Shown here: in pieces, positions 29,018-38,864 of the stretch
Numbering within the stretch: position 1 is the stretch's first letter
Layout: the number at the start of each line of letters is the position of its first letter
DNA from: Maribacter sp. MMG018
Lineage (GTDB): Bacteria > Bacteroidota > Bacteroidia > Flavobacteriales > Flavobacteriaceae
DNA length: 64,000 bases
Direction of reading: 5' to 3'
NCBI RefSeq assembly: GCF_018100785.1
Contig: NZ_JAGJEC010000001.1
Location: 124,001-188,000, forward strand
Notes under the pieces: generated by a model
Databases searched by the model: none
What the model was told of the DNA's origin: nothing
Seen by the model: only the letters and a program-made list of their open reading frames with translations
Made by a program: the position numbers and the translations under genes

Positions 29018-30145
29018 ATGAAATATTATATCATCGCAGGCGAAGCTTCAGGAGACCTCCATGGCTCTAACCTTATTAAAGCATTAAAACTGCAAGACCC
29101 CGAAGCGGACATTAGATGTTGGGGAGGTGATTTGATGCAACAAGCAGGTGGAGACTTGGCAAAACACTATAAAGAAATGGCCTTTATGGGATTCATAGAG
29201 GTATTGATGAACCTTAATGCCATTTTTAAGAATATTAGTTTTTGCAAAACGGACATCACCAACTTTAAGCCAGATATTATTGTTTTTATAGACTATTCGG
29301 GCTTTAATTTACGAATTGCCAAATGGGTCAAAGAAAATGGTTATAAGACAAATTACTACATCTCTCCCCAAATATGGGCCTCTCGTGAGGGCAGAATCGA
29401 AAAAATAAAGAGAGACATCGATGCCATGCACGTAATTCTCCCCTTCGAAAAAGAGTTCTATGAAGAAAAGCATGGTTTTCCCGTCAATTTTGTTGGTCAC
29501 CCGCTAATAGATGCGATTTCCAACAGACCAACATTGGACAATACCAAATTCAGGGCTTCGCATAAGATCGACCCGAACAAACCCATAATCGCACTTTTAC
29601 CGGGAAGCAGAAAACAAGAGGTACAGAAAATGTTGTCCATTATGCTTTCCGTTACCTCTGATTTTGCCGAGTATGAATTTGTAATTGCAGGCGCACCTAG
29701 TTTAGATCTTGATTTTTACACTCCGTTTTTAAAGGACCAGAACGTAAAAATTGTATACAATTGCACCTACGACCTTCTCTCTATAGCACAAGCAGCCTTG
29801 GTAACAAGTGGCACCGCTACTCTTGAAACCGCCTTGTTCGAAGTACCACAAGTGGTATGCTACAAAGCCAACTGGATTTCGTATCAAATTGCAAAACGCA
29901 TTATTACACTAGAATACATTTCTTTGGTGAATTTAATAATGAAGAAAGAAGTGGTTAAGGAATTGATACAATCGGACCTAAACCACAACATGCTTAAAAA
30001 AGAACTTTCCTCCATTTTAAATGGCCCTAAAAGAGAGGAGATACTACAAGATTACAAACTTTTAAAAACAAAATTGGGAGGAGAAGGCGCAAGTGAAAAA
30101 GCAGCGGCACACATTATAGAAAATGCCAAATCACAAACGAAATGA
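29018..30145 (+). CDS. lpxB: Lipid-A-disaccharide synthase
   Basis: LpxB joins UDP-2,3-diacylglucosamine and lipid X to form the lipid A disaccharide. The 375-residue protein has the N-terminal GEASGDLHGSNLIKAL motif, KYKEMAFMGFIEV, the LPGSRKQEV sugar-nucleotide segment and the C-terminal TSGTATLETALFEVPQVVCYKAN. Peripheral membrane enzyme, no signal peptide. It shows that the organism makes lipid A, in keeping with LptE and LptC in this window. Confidence 0.97.
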   Translation: MKYYIIAGEASGDLHGSNLIKALKLQDPEADIRCWGGDLMQQAGGDLAKHYKEMAFMGFIEVLMNLNAIFKNISFCKTDITNFKPDIIVFIDYSGFNLRIAKWVKENGYKTNYYISPQIWASREGRIEKIKRDIDAMHVILPFEKEFYEEKHGFPVNFVGHPLIDAISNRPTLDNTKFRASHKIDPNKPIIALLPGSRKQEVQKMLSIMLSVTSDFAEYEFVIAGAPSLDLDFYTPFLKDQNVKIVYNCTYDLLSIAQAALVTSGTATLETALFEVPQVVCYKANWISYQIAKRIITLEYISLVNLIMKKEVVKELIQSDLNHNMLKKELSSILNGPKREEILQDYKLLKTKLGGEGASEKAAAHIIENAKSQTK

Positions 30146-30205
30146 GCAGATTATAAAATAATTCTATAATTTTGATGTTCAAGTATAAGATACTACTTGA
30201 TATAC

Positions 30206-30769
30206 ATGCGTACCTTAATAGTTATTATTCTTATTACATTAGTTACCAGCTGTGGAACTTCTAAAAAAAGTGCTTCAATAAAAGACCGCACGGTTTCCGT
30301 GGCTGCGGCCGACAAAGAACGTAGAGGCGTAGATACGGCACCTAAAGAGCATAGGACCCGAACAAAATCAAGGTCCTCGAAAACCACAAAGGCCGATGAA
30401 GTTATCAATACAGCCCTTACATTCTCTGGTGTCCGTTATAAGTTTGGAGGTACCTCTAAAAAGGGAATGGACTGCTCTGGACTACTTTATGTTTCATTCG
30501 GGGAACATGATATACAATTACCCAGAACTTCGGCCAGTATGGCACAACAAGGCAAAAAAATAAGGGTCAAAGATGTAGAAAAAGGCGATTTGCTTTTTTT
30601 TAAGACAAGTAAGGGCGCTAAACGCATTAACCATGTAGGTATGGTCGTAAAAGTAGAAAAGAACGAAATCAAATTTATTCACGCATCCACTTCAAGAGGT
30701 GTAACCATTTCTTCTCTAAGAGAAGGTTTTTGGAACCGAGCTTTTGTAAAGGCAACCAGAATACTATAA
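30206..30769 (+). CDS. NlpC/P60 cell-wall hydrolase lipoprotein
   Basis: A C40-family peptidase of 187 residues that would cut D-Glu-meso-DAP bonds in peptidoglycan. The lipobox ends at C16 (LVTSC), then a basic, Ser/Thr-rich linker (to about 60). The catalytic triad is visible: C90 in GMDCSGLL, H143 in NHVGMV and H159 in FIHAS. I use the ATG at 30206; a TTG three codons upstream would also be open, but the ATG gives a standard lipoprotein signal. It lies between lpxB and comEC, 1 nt before the latter. Confidence 0.93.
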   Translation: MRTLIVIILITLVTSCGTSKKSASIKDRTVSVAAADKERRGVDTAPKEHRTRTKSRSSKTTKADEVINTALTFSGVRYKFGGTSKKGMDCSGLLYVSFGEHDIQLPRTSASMAQQGKKIRVKDVEKGDLLFFKTSKGAKRINHVGMVVKVEKNEIKFIHASTSRGVTISSLREGFWNRAFVKATRIL

Positions 30770-30770
30770 A

Positions 30771-32786
30771 ATGAAACTACTGGCGTTCGTTCCGATCAAA
30801 CTAACGCTATTACTCATTTCTGGAATCTTAATAGGAAACTTTTTTTCAGTACCCTTAAACCTATTGTTAGCCGCAACACTGGTTTTCCTTTGTTTTCTTG
30901 GTATATTATTTAAATTTTACGACCACGACAAATCTATATTGTTTGGCGTTATAGCCGCATGCACCACCATTTCTTTAGGTGCTTTTATCGGCACTCATGC
31001 ACAACCTGTAAACCATGCCTCCCACTACAGCCATTTAAACATTGAACAAGAAGCCACCTGGAAATTAAAAATAACCGACATTCTTAAACCCAATCAATTT
31101 TCACAAAATTATATTGCCTCTCTTATAAGTGTAGGCGACCACCATGTTACAGGCAAAATTCTTCTTAGTGGAAACCCTGCTCCAGATTCTACAAAATTGC
31201 AGATCGATGACGAGCTCTTGGTCCGTTCTAAATACATCCCCATAAAACCAGCATTGAACCCACACCAGTTCAATTTTAAAGATTACATGAAAAAATTAGG
31301 GGTTTACGACCAAATAAAACTTAACGACCAAAACCATTTTAAATCCAAGAATAGGACTAGAACAATTTTTGGGTATGCCCAAAAAGCAAGAAATCATATT
31401 ATTGAAAAGCTAAAATCTGCAGATTTTGAAAAAGAACAATTATCGGTCATTCAAGCATTAATACTAGGGCAAAGATCCGATATTTCAGAGGGTACCTATT
31501 CCGATTATAAAAATGCCGGTGCGGTACATATACTAGCTGTCTCTGGGCTACATGTGGGCATACTGTTATTATTGATCCAGTTTTTGTTACGTCCATTAAG
31601 AAATATCCCAAATGGCCGTACCATTATTCTTTGCACTACGGTTCTCTTGCTTTGGGGATTTGCCTTTTTGGCAGGTTTATCCCCCTCCATTATTCGCGCT
31701 TGTGCCATGTTCACGTTCGTCGCCTACGCCCTATACCTAAATAGACCTAGCAACACTTTTAACATATTGGCACTATCCATGTTCTTTTTATTGCTTTTTG
31801 TTGACCCCAATCTACTATTTCAAATAGGCTTTCAAATGAGCTATGCGGCAGTTTTTGCCATTGTTTGGTGTTACCCCTTATTACAAAAACTTTGGATCCC
31901 AAAGAACAAGATTGTTCGTTATATATGGCAACTTTTATCGGTAAGCATTGCGGCGCAATTGGGTGTATTGCCCATTAGCTTATTCTACTTTCATCAATTT
32001 CCAGGGTTGTTCTTTATATCTAACCTACTTATTGTACCCTTCTTAGGTTTGGTTTTAGGTACAGGTATACTGGTGGTCTCATTATCACTCATAGATATAT
32101 TGCCAAAACCACTTGTATGGATATATAATGAAATGATAGGAATCATGAACAGCTTAGTGGCTTGGGTAGCCGAACAAGAAGCCTTCCTTTTTACATCTAT
32201 CTCTTTTGACGGCGTACAACTTGTATTGAGCTATATCGCTATAGGGGCAATGATAGTTATGCTGACCAACATACGTTTTAAAAGAACAATGATCTTTTTA
32301 ATAGCTATACTTTGTTTTCAGTCATGGACCATTTATTCAAACTACAAGGCAAGCACCACCAATGGTCTATTGATTTTTCATCAGACCAAAAATTCTATAG
32401 TCGCACATAAAGCAGGTAAACAACTGTATGTATATACTTCTACACCTGAGCGTTCTGCCAAATTAATAGAAAACTACGCTGTTAAGGAAAGAATAGATAT
32501 TATAAAATACGACACACTTCAAAACAGCTATCATATCAACGATATATTATTTTCTAGAATAGACAGCTCTGGGTTATACCTAAAAGAAAACAAAGGGCAC
32601 ATTGTGCTGCTAACAGATTCTCCTAAAATAAACCTTGATCGTTTAATAACGGACACCATGCCACAAATAATAATTGCGGATGGCAGTAATTACCACAGTT
32701 ATGTTCAAAGCTGGAAAGCAACCTGCCAAAAAAACAACATCCCTTTTCACCACACGGGCGAAAAGGGAGTTTATACTTTATATTGA
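30771..32786 (+). CDS. comEC: ComEC/Rec2-family DNA-uptake channel protein
   Basis: A polytopic protein of 671 residues that forms the inner-membrane channel for single-stranded DNA in natural transformation. An N-terminal DUF4131 region (about 1-200) is followed by the competence domain (about 215-500), with the marker VHILAVSGLHVGI and LSPSIIRACAMF. The C-terminal part after the last span (about 535-671) is short and shows no intact metallo-beta-lactamase HxHxDH motif, which fits the Bacteroidota forms that lack a working nuclease domain. Competence is implied, not proven. Confidence 0.92.
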   Translation: MKLLAFVPIKLTLLLISGILIGNFFSVPLNLLLAATLVFLCFLGILFKFYDHDKSILFGVIAACTTISLGAFIGTHAQPVNHASHYSHLNIEQEATWKLKITDILKPNQFSQNYIASLISVGDHHVTGKILLSGNPAPDSTKLQIDDELLVRSKYIPIKPALNPHQFNFKDYMKKLGVYDQIKLNDQNHFKSKNRTRTIFGYAQKARNHIIEKLKSADFEKEQLSVIQALILGQRSDISEGTYSDYKNAGAVHILAVSGLHVGILLLLIQFLLRPLRNIPNGRTIILCTTVLLLWGFAFLAGLSPSIIRACAMFTFVAYALYLNRPSNTFNILALSMFFLLLFVDPNLLFQIGFQMSYAAVFAIVWCYPLLQKLWIPKNKIVRYIWQLLSVSIAAQLGVLPISLFYFHQFPGLFFISNLLIVPFLGLVLGTGILVVSLSLIDILPKPLVWIYNEMIGIMNSLVAWVAEQEAFLFTSISFDGVQLVLSYIAIGAMIVMLTNIRFKRTMIFLIAILCFQSWTIYSNYKASTTNGLLIFHQTKNSIVAHKAGKQLYVYTSTPERSAKLIENYAVKERIDIIKYDTLQNSYHINDILFSRIDSSGLYLKENKGHIVLLTDSPKINLDRLITDTMPQIIIADGSNYHSYVQSWKATCQKNNIPFHHTGEKGVYTLY

Positions 32787-32829
32787 TTTTAAAAAATAGA
32801 ATCCTGTTACTTTAAGGACCTATGCTCTA

Positions 32830-34182
32830 TTAGGCAATCTTAGTCTCACCATCTTCCGCCCCGTGCGACAAACGTTTTAAAGGTTTTAGCAATAAAATAA
32901 CCAAAATACCTATCAAGGACCATATTACGGCAATACCTGTGAATATTTCGAATTCTCCCATCTCTTGGGAAGCTTGCCCAATTAGACCGGCCACCTTATT
33001 ACCTAAACCTGTTGCCGCCCAATAAAGTCCCATAATAATTGAAGCGTATTTCAACGGCGCCAACTTGGTTATGTAGGACAATGAAACGGGAGAGGCGCAC
33101 AGTTCACCAATAGTATGGAGCAAATATGCCAAAATTAGCCAATACATGGCCGATGAGCCGTTTGCCTCATATTGTAATGACGCCGCACTCATAAACCCAA
33201 AACCTAATGCCATAATGATCATACCTACCGCAATTTTAAACATCGAGGACGATTCTTTCCCTTTTTTACGCCATTTTAACCAAAACGCGCCAACAGCTGT
33301 TGCAAGGGTTATAATAAAAAATGAGTTGACAGATTGAAATACCGAAGCAGGAATTTCAAACAGCCCGAAGAAATTACGATCTGTTTTTTGAGAAGCATAC
33401 AGATTCATTAAACCACCGGCCTGTTCAAAAGCGGCCCAAAAAAGAATTATCAATAAAAAGGAGATCAGCAGAACTTTTATACGGTCTTTTTCTATTTTTG
33501 ATAATGGTCTATCCAACAACTCCCTATCTTTTTCATTTTTACGGCTAATCAAGTTTCCTACGTGAACCAAATATTTTTGCCCCCACATATACACTGCCTG
33601 GCCTATAAACATTCCAATGGCGGCAAGTCCAAATCCATAGTGCCAACTAATATTCTCACCTACATAACCACATAAGATAGGGGCTAAAAAACCACCAATA
33701 TTAATACCCATATAAAAAATATAAAACCCTAAATCACGTCTTTCATCCTTAGGTTGGTAAAGTCCCCCGACCATAGACGAAATATTGGGCTTTAGGCACC
33801 CTACACCTAAAATGATAAAGAGACAACCAATATAAAAAGAAGTCTCAGAATTTAAGGCCAATACTGCGTGCCCTATACATAAGAGCGCCCCTCCAAGCAT
33901 TACGGTTTTCTTTTGTCCCAATAATTTATCCGCCACCCATCCGCCAGGGATAGAAGACACATAAACCAACATGGTGTACCAGCCGTACAATGCCAAGGCT
34001 TCATCGTTTGACCACCCAAAACCGGCGTTACTCGAAGTAGTTTCAGCAACCAAAAACAAGGTAAACAATGCACGCATTCCATAGTAAGAAAAGCGCTCCC
34101 ACATTTCGGTAAAAAATAGTATATAAAGCCCTACAGGATGTCCAAAAAGTTGTTTTTGATTAGCTGGTATTGAATTTGTCAT
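32830..34182 (-). CDS. Proton-dependent oligopeptide (POT/PTR2) transporter
   Basis: An MFS-type peptide importer of 450 residues that takes up di- and tripeptides with protons. The ExxERFxYY motif is seen as EMWERFSYYGMRA (27-39), then GGWVADKLLGQKKTVMLG and the PTR2 signature FYIFYMGINIGGFLAPILCGYVG. About 12-14 spans are expected. It is slightly shorter than the usual 480-500. It lies 33 nt after the dipeptidyl peptidase IV gene, so peptides released by that enzyme could be its substrates. Confidence 0.95.
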   Translation of the reverse strand: MTNSIPANQKQLFGHPVGLYILFFTEMWERFSYYGMRALFTLFLVAETTSSNAGFGWSNDEALALYGWYTMLVYVSSIPGGWVADKLLGQKKTVMLGGALLCIGHAVLALNSETSFYIGCLFIILGVGCLKPNISSMVGGLYQPKDERRDLGFYIFYMGINIGGFLAPILCGYVGENISWHYGFGLAAIGMFIGQAVYMWGQKYLVHVGNLISRKNEKDRELLDRPLSKIEKDRIKVLLISFLLIILFWAAFEQAGGLMNLYASQKTDRNFFGLFEIPASVFQSVNSFFIITLATAVGAFWLKWRKKGKESSSMFKIAVGMIIMALGFGFMSAASLQYEANGSSAMYWLILAYLLHTIGELCASPVSLSYITKLAPLKYASIIMGLYWAATGLGNKVAGLIGQASQEMGEFEIFTGIAVIWSLIGILVILLLKPLKRLSHGAEDGETKIA

Positions 34183-34215
34183 TATATATTTAGTTTGATT
34201 ATCTAAAGATTTTTG

Positions 34216-36381
34216 TTACAGATTATCCTTTACAAAGTTTGTCATTTTATTAAAGAGGTGTACTCTGGTATTACCTCCATAAATACCATGGTTATTATCT
34301 GGATAAATGGCCCATTCAAATTGCTTGTTCGCCTGTATCAAGGCTTCTACCATTCTCATAGTATTTTGTACATGCACGTTATCGTCTCCAGAACCATGTA
34401 TCAACAAATACTTTCCTTTTAACATTTCAGGGTAATTAAAGGGCGAATTGTCATCGTAACCACTTGGGTTTTCTTGTGGTGTCTGCATATAGCGTTCTGT
34501 ATAGATCGTATCATAAAAAGCCCATGATGTTACCGGTGCTACCGCAATGGCCATTTCAAAGGTATCGTTCCCTTTTAATATACAGTTGGTAGACATAAAG
34601 CCTCCATAGCTCCACCCCCATATACCGGTTCTTTCTTCGTCTATATAGGGCAACTCACTTAATTTTTGGGCAGCGGCAATCTGGTCTTCCACTTCAAATT
34701 TACCCAACTCTTTTTGAGTCACTTTCTTAAAATCCCTTCCTTTGAATCCGGTTCCACGACCATCTACGCACGCAACAATATACCCTTGCGCCACTAAACT
34801 TTGGTGCCAGTAATCATTAGCGCCCATCCAACTATTCGATACATTTTGAGAACCGGGACCACTGTACTGGTACATAAACAAGGGATATTTTTTTGAGGGG
34901 TCAAAATCTACCGGTTTGATCATATACATGTTTAGATCGTTACCGTTAACGGAAATCGTAGAGAACTCCTTAGGAGCTACAGCATAGCCCTTCAACTTAT
35001 TCAGCAGAGCAGAATTATCTTTAATATCCTTCACTTTTTTACCGTTCAAGGCTTTGTGCAAAGTAAAAACAGGTGGCGTATCGGCACTGGAAAAAGTATT
35101 TATAAAATAGGTGAAATCTGTACTGAAAGAAGCCGAATTGGTTCCCGCGGACACCGCTAGGGCCTTTTTGTTCTTCCCGTTGCTCTCTATACTGTAGATA
35201 CCACGGTTGATAGACCCGTTTTCGGTAGATTGATAGTATATCTTATCATCATTCTGATCATAGCCGTAGTACTTGGTCACCTCCCAATCACCTTTTGTGA
35301 TCTGGTTCATTAATTTACCGTCCGAACCGTACAGGTATATATGGTTCCAACCATCCTTTTCACTCGTCCAGATAAAACTGTCATCTGCCAAAAAGGTAAG
35401 GTTGTCGGTTACATCTACATAGGCCGCATCATTCTCTTCCAACAAAAGCTTTACAGCGTTTGTTTTCGCGTTCACCATATGAAGCTTTAAATGGTTTTGA
35501 TGCCTATTGATCGTCTGTACACTTAAAGAATTTGGATCGTTCATCCATTTGATCCTTGGCACATAATAAGCATCTCCCAAATCTATGTTCGAAATATTAC
35601 CGGTCGCTACATCCCACATATGCAATGTTACCACCGCATTGTTCTCTCCGGCTTTTGGGTATTTAAAAACATGTTGTTGAGGGTACAGTTCAGTACCATA
35701 AACATCCATCGAAAACTCGGGCACATCTGTTTCATCGAACCTTAAAAAAGCAATTTTTGTGCCGTTGGAGTTCCATTGAAAAGCCCTCACAAAAGCAAAC
35801 TCTTCTTCGTACACCCAATCGGTAATACCGTTGATTATCTTATTTTTTTCACCATCGGTGGTTATTTGTTTGGTGGTATTACTTTTTAAGTCCATCACAT
35901 AAAGGTTGTTCTCCTTTACATACGCCACTTTTTCACCATTGGGAGACAATGTAGGCTCTTGGATCTTCTCATCACTGATCTTGGTCAATTTTTTAGACGC
36001 AATATCATACACATAGAAAATACCCAAGGTAGACCTTCTAAAGATTGGTTCTATTTCAGTAGATAAAATTATCTGTGATTCATCGTCACTAAACTGGTAC
36101 GACATAAAATTATCTATGGCATCCAGATCTTCGGAAGAAACAATGGTCTCCACCTTTTTTAAGGTGCGATAATCGTACTTGTCAATAGAGGTAGCTCTGG
36201 TCGCCCTATCAAAATTTAACACCGTATACTGCTTTCCATTGTTCATAGAACGTAGGGCTTCCATCCCTTCTGTCCTAAATTCCCCTGCATAAATCTCTTC
36301 AACGGTAACCTGTTTTTGTTGTGCAAATACCACAGGTTGAATACTCAAGAAAAAAACTGCTAAAATGTATAATTTTCGCAT
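34216..36381 (-). CDS. Dipeptidyl peptidase IV-type S9 serine peptidase
   Basis: An exported prolyl dipeptidyl peptidase of 721 residues. The signal peptide is about 1-20 (cut after VFA). An eight-bladed propeller (about 40-450) precedes the alpha/beta-hydrolase domain. The triad is S591 in GWSYGGF, D666 in GSGDDNVH and H698 in DNNHGI. The dipeptide-binding double-Glu motif of DPP-IV is seen as YEEEFAF. It removes X-Pro dipeptides from peptides in the periplasm. First gene of a unit with the POT transporter. Confidence 0.95.
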   Translation of the reverse strand: MRKLYILAVFFLSIQPVVFAQQKQVTVEEIYAGEFRTEGMEALRSMNNGKQYTVLNFDRATRATSIDKYDYRTLKKVETIVSSEDLDAIDNFMSYQFSDDESQIILSTEIEPIFRRSTLGIFYVYDIASKKLTKISDEKIQEPTLSPNGEKVAYVKENNLYVMDLKSNTTKQITTDGEKNKIINGITDWVYEEEFAFVRAFQWNSNGTKIAFLRFDETDVPEFSMDVYGTELYPQQHVFKYPKAGENNAVVTLHMWDVATGNISNIDLGDAYYVPRIKWMNDPNSLSVQTINRHQNHLKLHMVNAKTNAVKLLLEENDAAYVDVTDNLTFLADDSFIWTSEKDGWNHIYLYGSDGKLMNQITKGDWEVTKYYGYDQNDDKIYYQSTENGSINRGIYSIESNGKNKKALAVSAGTNSASFSTDFTYFINTFSSADTPPVFTLHKALNGKKVKDIKDNSALLNKLKGYAVAPKEFSTISVNGNDLNMYMIKPVDFDPSKKYPLFMYQYSGPGSQNVSNSWMGANDYWHQSLVAQGYIVACVDGRGTGFKGRDFKKVTQKELGKFEVEDQIAAAQKLSELPYIDEERTGIWGWSYGGFMSTNCILKGNDTFEMAIAVAPVTSWAFYDTIYTERYMQTPQENPSGYDDNSPFNYPEMLKGKYLLIHGSGDDNVHVQNTMRMVEALIQANKQFEWAIYPDNNHGIYGGNTRVHLFNKMTNFVKDNL

Positions 36382-36524
36382 AAATGAATAAAATTTGTTA
36401 AACCTGTCAAGTTTACTACTATTTCTGTAAAAAACCTCAATTTACCCCAAAAAAGAAGCCAATTTTAACGATGCTTTCACGTTGATTTAGATTCTGCTCA
36501 ATATCCATTATCTTTACCACTTGA

Positions 36525-36551
36525 TACTTGTACAGTTAAATTTTACAAGTA
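36525..36551. repeat. Inverted repeat before the HMG-CoA reductase gene
   Basis: TACTTGTA (36525-36532) and TACAAGTA (36544-36551), perfect 8-bp arms 11 nt apart, 37 nt before the ATG. It may be an operator or form a leader hairpin. No T tract follows, so it is not a terminator. Confidence 0.5.
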
Positions 36552-36588
36552 CAAAAACATACCAACTTAATTCGGAAACCTAATATAA

Positions 36589-37911
36589 ATGACAAAGCCG
36601 ATCAGTGGTTTTTCAAAACTTTCCAAAGAAGAGAAAATAGATTGGATAGTTAACAACTACACCCATAATCCCGAACAATCGAAACACGTTATCGAAGCCT
36701 ATTGGAACTCCGATTCACAATTACAAAAACTGCATGACGAGTTTATAGAAAATACGATATCAAACCTTTATATGCCTTTAGGCATTGCCCCAAATTTCTT
36801 GATAGACAAAAAACTCTATGCCATACCTATGGCCATAGAAGAAAGTTCTGTGGTGGCCGCAGCAAGTAAAGCGGCTAAGTTTTGGTTGGACAAAGGTGGA
36901 TTTAAAACTACGGTACTGGGCACTGAAAAAGTAGGGCAAGTACACTTTATCTTTAAAGGTTCATACACAAGTCTCTCTCAATTTTTCGACTTTGTAAAAC
37001 CTAAGTTATTACAGGAGACAGAAAGCTTAACAAAAAGCATGTCTGAACGTGGAGGAGGCATTCTAAACATAGAATTAAGGGACAAAACGGCCGAGTTGGA
37101 AAACTATTTTCAACTACACTGTACTTTTGACACGCAAGATGCGATGGGAGCGAATTTTATAAATAGCTGTCTAGAACAGTTTGCGACCACCCTTAAAAAT
37201 GAGGCTCTTAAATACACTTCTTTCACAGAAGAGGAACGGAACATAGAACTGATAATGAGCATATTATCAAATTATGTCCCCAATTGCCTAGTTCGTGCCG
37301 AAGTAAGTTGCCCTGTAAAAGAACTGAATATATCTAACGAGGTTTCACCGGAAATCTTTGCGGAAAAAATGGTAAGAGCCATTGACATAGCAAAAGTAGA
37401 ACCCTACCGGGCCGTAACCCATAACAAAGGTATTATGAACGGCATAGACGCGGTTGTTTTGGCCACTGGTAACGACTTTAGGGCCGTAGAAGCAGGTGTA
37501 CATGCATTTGCGGCCAAAAACGGCCGCTACAGCAGCCTTACCCATGCCGAGATAGCGAACGGTATTTTCAAATTTTGGATAGAAATTCCTCTGGCCCTAG
37601 GCACCGTCGGGGGACTCACCAAACTACACCCTTTGGTGAAAATGAATCTAGAAATACTCCAAAACCCATCTGCCAAAGAGTTAATGAGAATTATGGCCGT
37701 TGCCGGACTCGCCCAGAACTTTGCCGCAGTTAGTTCTTTGGTGACCACCGGTATTCAAAAAGGCCACATGAAAATGCACCTGATGAACATCTTGAACCAG
37801 AATGGAGCCACTGAAGAAGAAAAAGAAAAGATAATTTCATTTTTTAAAACACAAACGGTCACCCATAGAGGTGTTCTTAACGCTCTGGAGGATTTAAGAA
37901 GACAGCCATGA
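36589..37911 (+). CDS. Class II hydroxymethylglutaryl-CoA reductase
   Basis: Interconverts HMG-CoA and mevalonate. The 440-residue protein is of the short, soluble class II (Pseudomonas mevalonii) type, with no membrane anchor. Catalytic residues by comparison are E84 (AIEESSVVAAASKAA), K280 (HNKGIMNG), D296 (ATGNDFRAV) and H393 (KGHMKMH). Though class II enzymes were named degradative, Flavobacteriia use them for mevalonate-route isoprenoid synthesis, and the GHMP kinase overlapping its end by 4 nt supports that here. Confidence 0.95.
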   Translation: MTKPISGFSKLSKEEKIDWIVNNYTHNPEQSKHVIEAYWNSDSQLQKLHDEFIENTISNLYMPLGIAPNFLIDKKLYAIPMAIEESSVVAAASKAAKFWLDKGGFKTTVLGTEKVGQVHFIFKGSYTSLSQFFDFVKPKLLQETESLTKSMSERGGGILNIELRDKTAELENYFQLHCTFDTQDAMGANFINSCLEQFATTLKNEALKYTSFTEEERNIELIMSILSNYVPNCLVRAEVSCPVKELNISNEVSPEIFAEKMVRAIDIAKVEPYRAVTHNKGIMNGIDAVVLATGNDFRAVEAGVHAFAAKNGRYSSLTHAEIANGIFKFWIEIPLALGTVGGLTKLHPLVKMNLEILQNPSAKELMRIMAVAGLAQNFAAVSSLVTTGIQKGHMKMHLMNILNQNGATEEEKEKIISFFKTQTVTHRGVLNALEDLRRQP

Positions 37912-38813
37912 AAAAATTCTATAGCAATGGCAAACTATTACTATCTGGCGAATATGCCATTTTAGATGGCGCAGAAGGCTTGGCATTGCCAACAAAATTC
38001 GGTCAACATCTTTCTATTAAAGATTCAGATACAGGGATTATTAACTGGAGGAGTTTGGACGAAACGAATAATGTTTGGTTTACTGCCCACCTTGACCTAG
38101 AAAGTTTGAAAGTTATTGAAACCTCTGACCCTGTCATTGCCCATAGGTTGAGTGAAATTTTAAATGAAGCGAAAACAGCCAATCCAAAATTTTTAGAAAA
38201 CCTAAAAGGCGTGTACGCCGACAGTATATTAACATTTCCAAAAAACTGGGGACTAGGGTCTTCTTCTACCTTGATCAACAATATCTCTAAATGGGCGAAC
38301 ATTGACCCTTATCGGTTACTGGAAGCCACCTTTGGAGGCAGTGGCTACGACATTGCCTGTGCGCAACATAATTCTGCGATAGTTTATAGCAAAAAACAAA
38401 ACCATCCGTACATAAAGGAAGTAACCTTCAATCCTAAATTCAAGGATAGCATTTTCTTTATTTATCTAAACCAGAAAAAAAACAGTAGAGAGGCCATTGA
38501 TTCCTATCGAAAGCGTGCCATAGATAAAGTAGATTTAATTCCACAAATAAACCAGATTACTACCTCCATACTCAACTGCAACAATCTTCCTGAATTTGAG
38601 AAGCTCATGGACACCCACGAATCATTAATTTCAAAAACCTTGGGTATTACCACTATCAAAGAAAAACTATTCGACGATTACCCCAAAAGTATAAAAAGCT
38701 TGGGAGCTTGGGGCGGAGATTTTGTAATGACAACCGGTACTATGGATACAATGTCTTATTTCAGAGACAAAGGATACACCACTATATTGCCCTTCCACGA
38801 AATGATATTATAA
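37908..38813 (+). CDS. GHMP-family kinase, mevalonate-pathway type
   Basis: A 301-residue small-molecule kinase. The N-terminus FYSNGKLLLSGEYAILDGAEGLALPT is the GHMP motif 1 pattern, the phosphate loop is GLGSSST (115-121), and GGSGYDIACAQ (143-153) is like mevalonate kinase. The C-terminal motif 3 appears as LGAWGGDFVMTTG. Mevalonate kinase or phosphomevalonate kinase are the most likely roles, and substrate cannot be told from sequence. Translationally coupled to HMG-CoA reductase and closed by a strong terminator. Confidence 0.88.
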   Translation: MKKFYSNGKLLLSGEYAILDGAEGLALPTKFGQHLSIKDSDTGIINWRSLDETNNVWFTAHLDLESLKVIETSDPVIAHRLSEILNEAKTANPKFLENLKGVYADSILTFPKNWGLGSSSTLINNISKWANIDPYRLLEATFGGSGYDIACAQHNSAIVYSKKQNHPYIKEVTFNPKFKDSIFFIYLNQKKNSREAIDSYRKRAIDKVDLIPQINQITTSILNCNNLPEFEKLMDTHESLISKTLGITTIKEKLFDDYPKSIKSLGAWGGDFVMTTGTMDTMSYFRDKGYTTILPFHEMIL

Positions 38814-38844
38814 AAAAAAGCCTCCCAAAAGGGAGGCTTTTTTT
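38813..38844. terminator. Bidirectional terminator after the GHMP kinase gene
   Basis: A 14-bp perfect stem (38813-38826 with 38831-38844), loop AAAA, with A and T runs at the two ends. It serves both this operon and the convergent ppiD-like gene. Confidence 0.93.
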
Positions 38845-38864
38845 ATATATCTATCTTATATATT

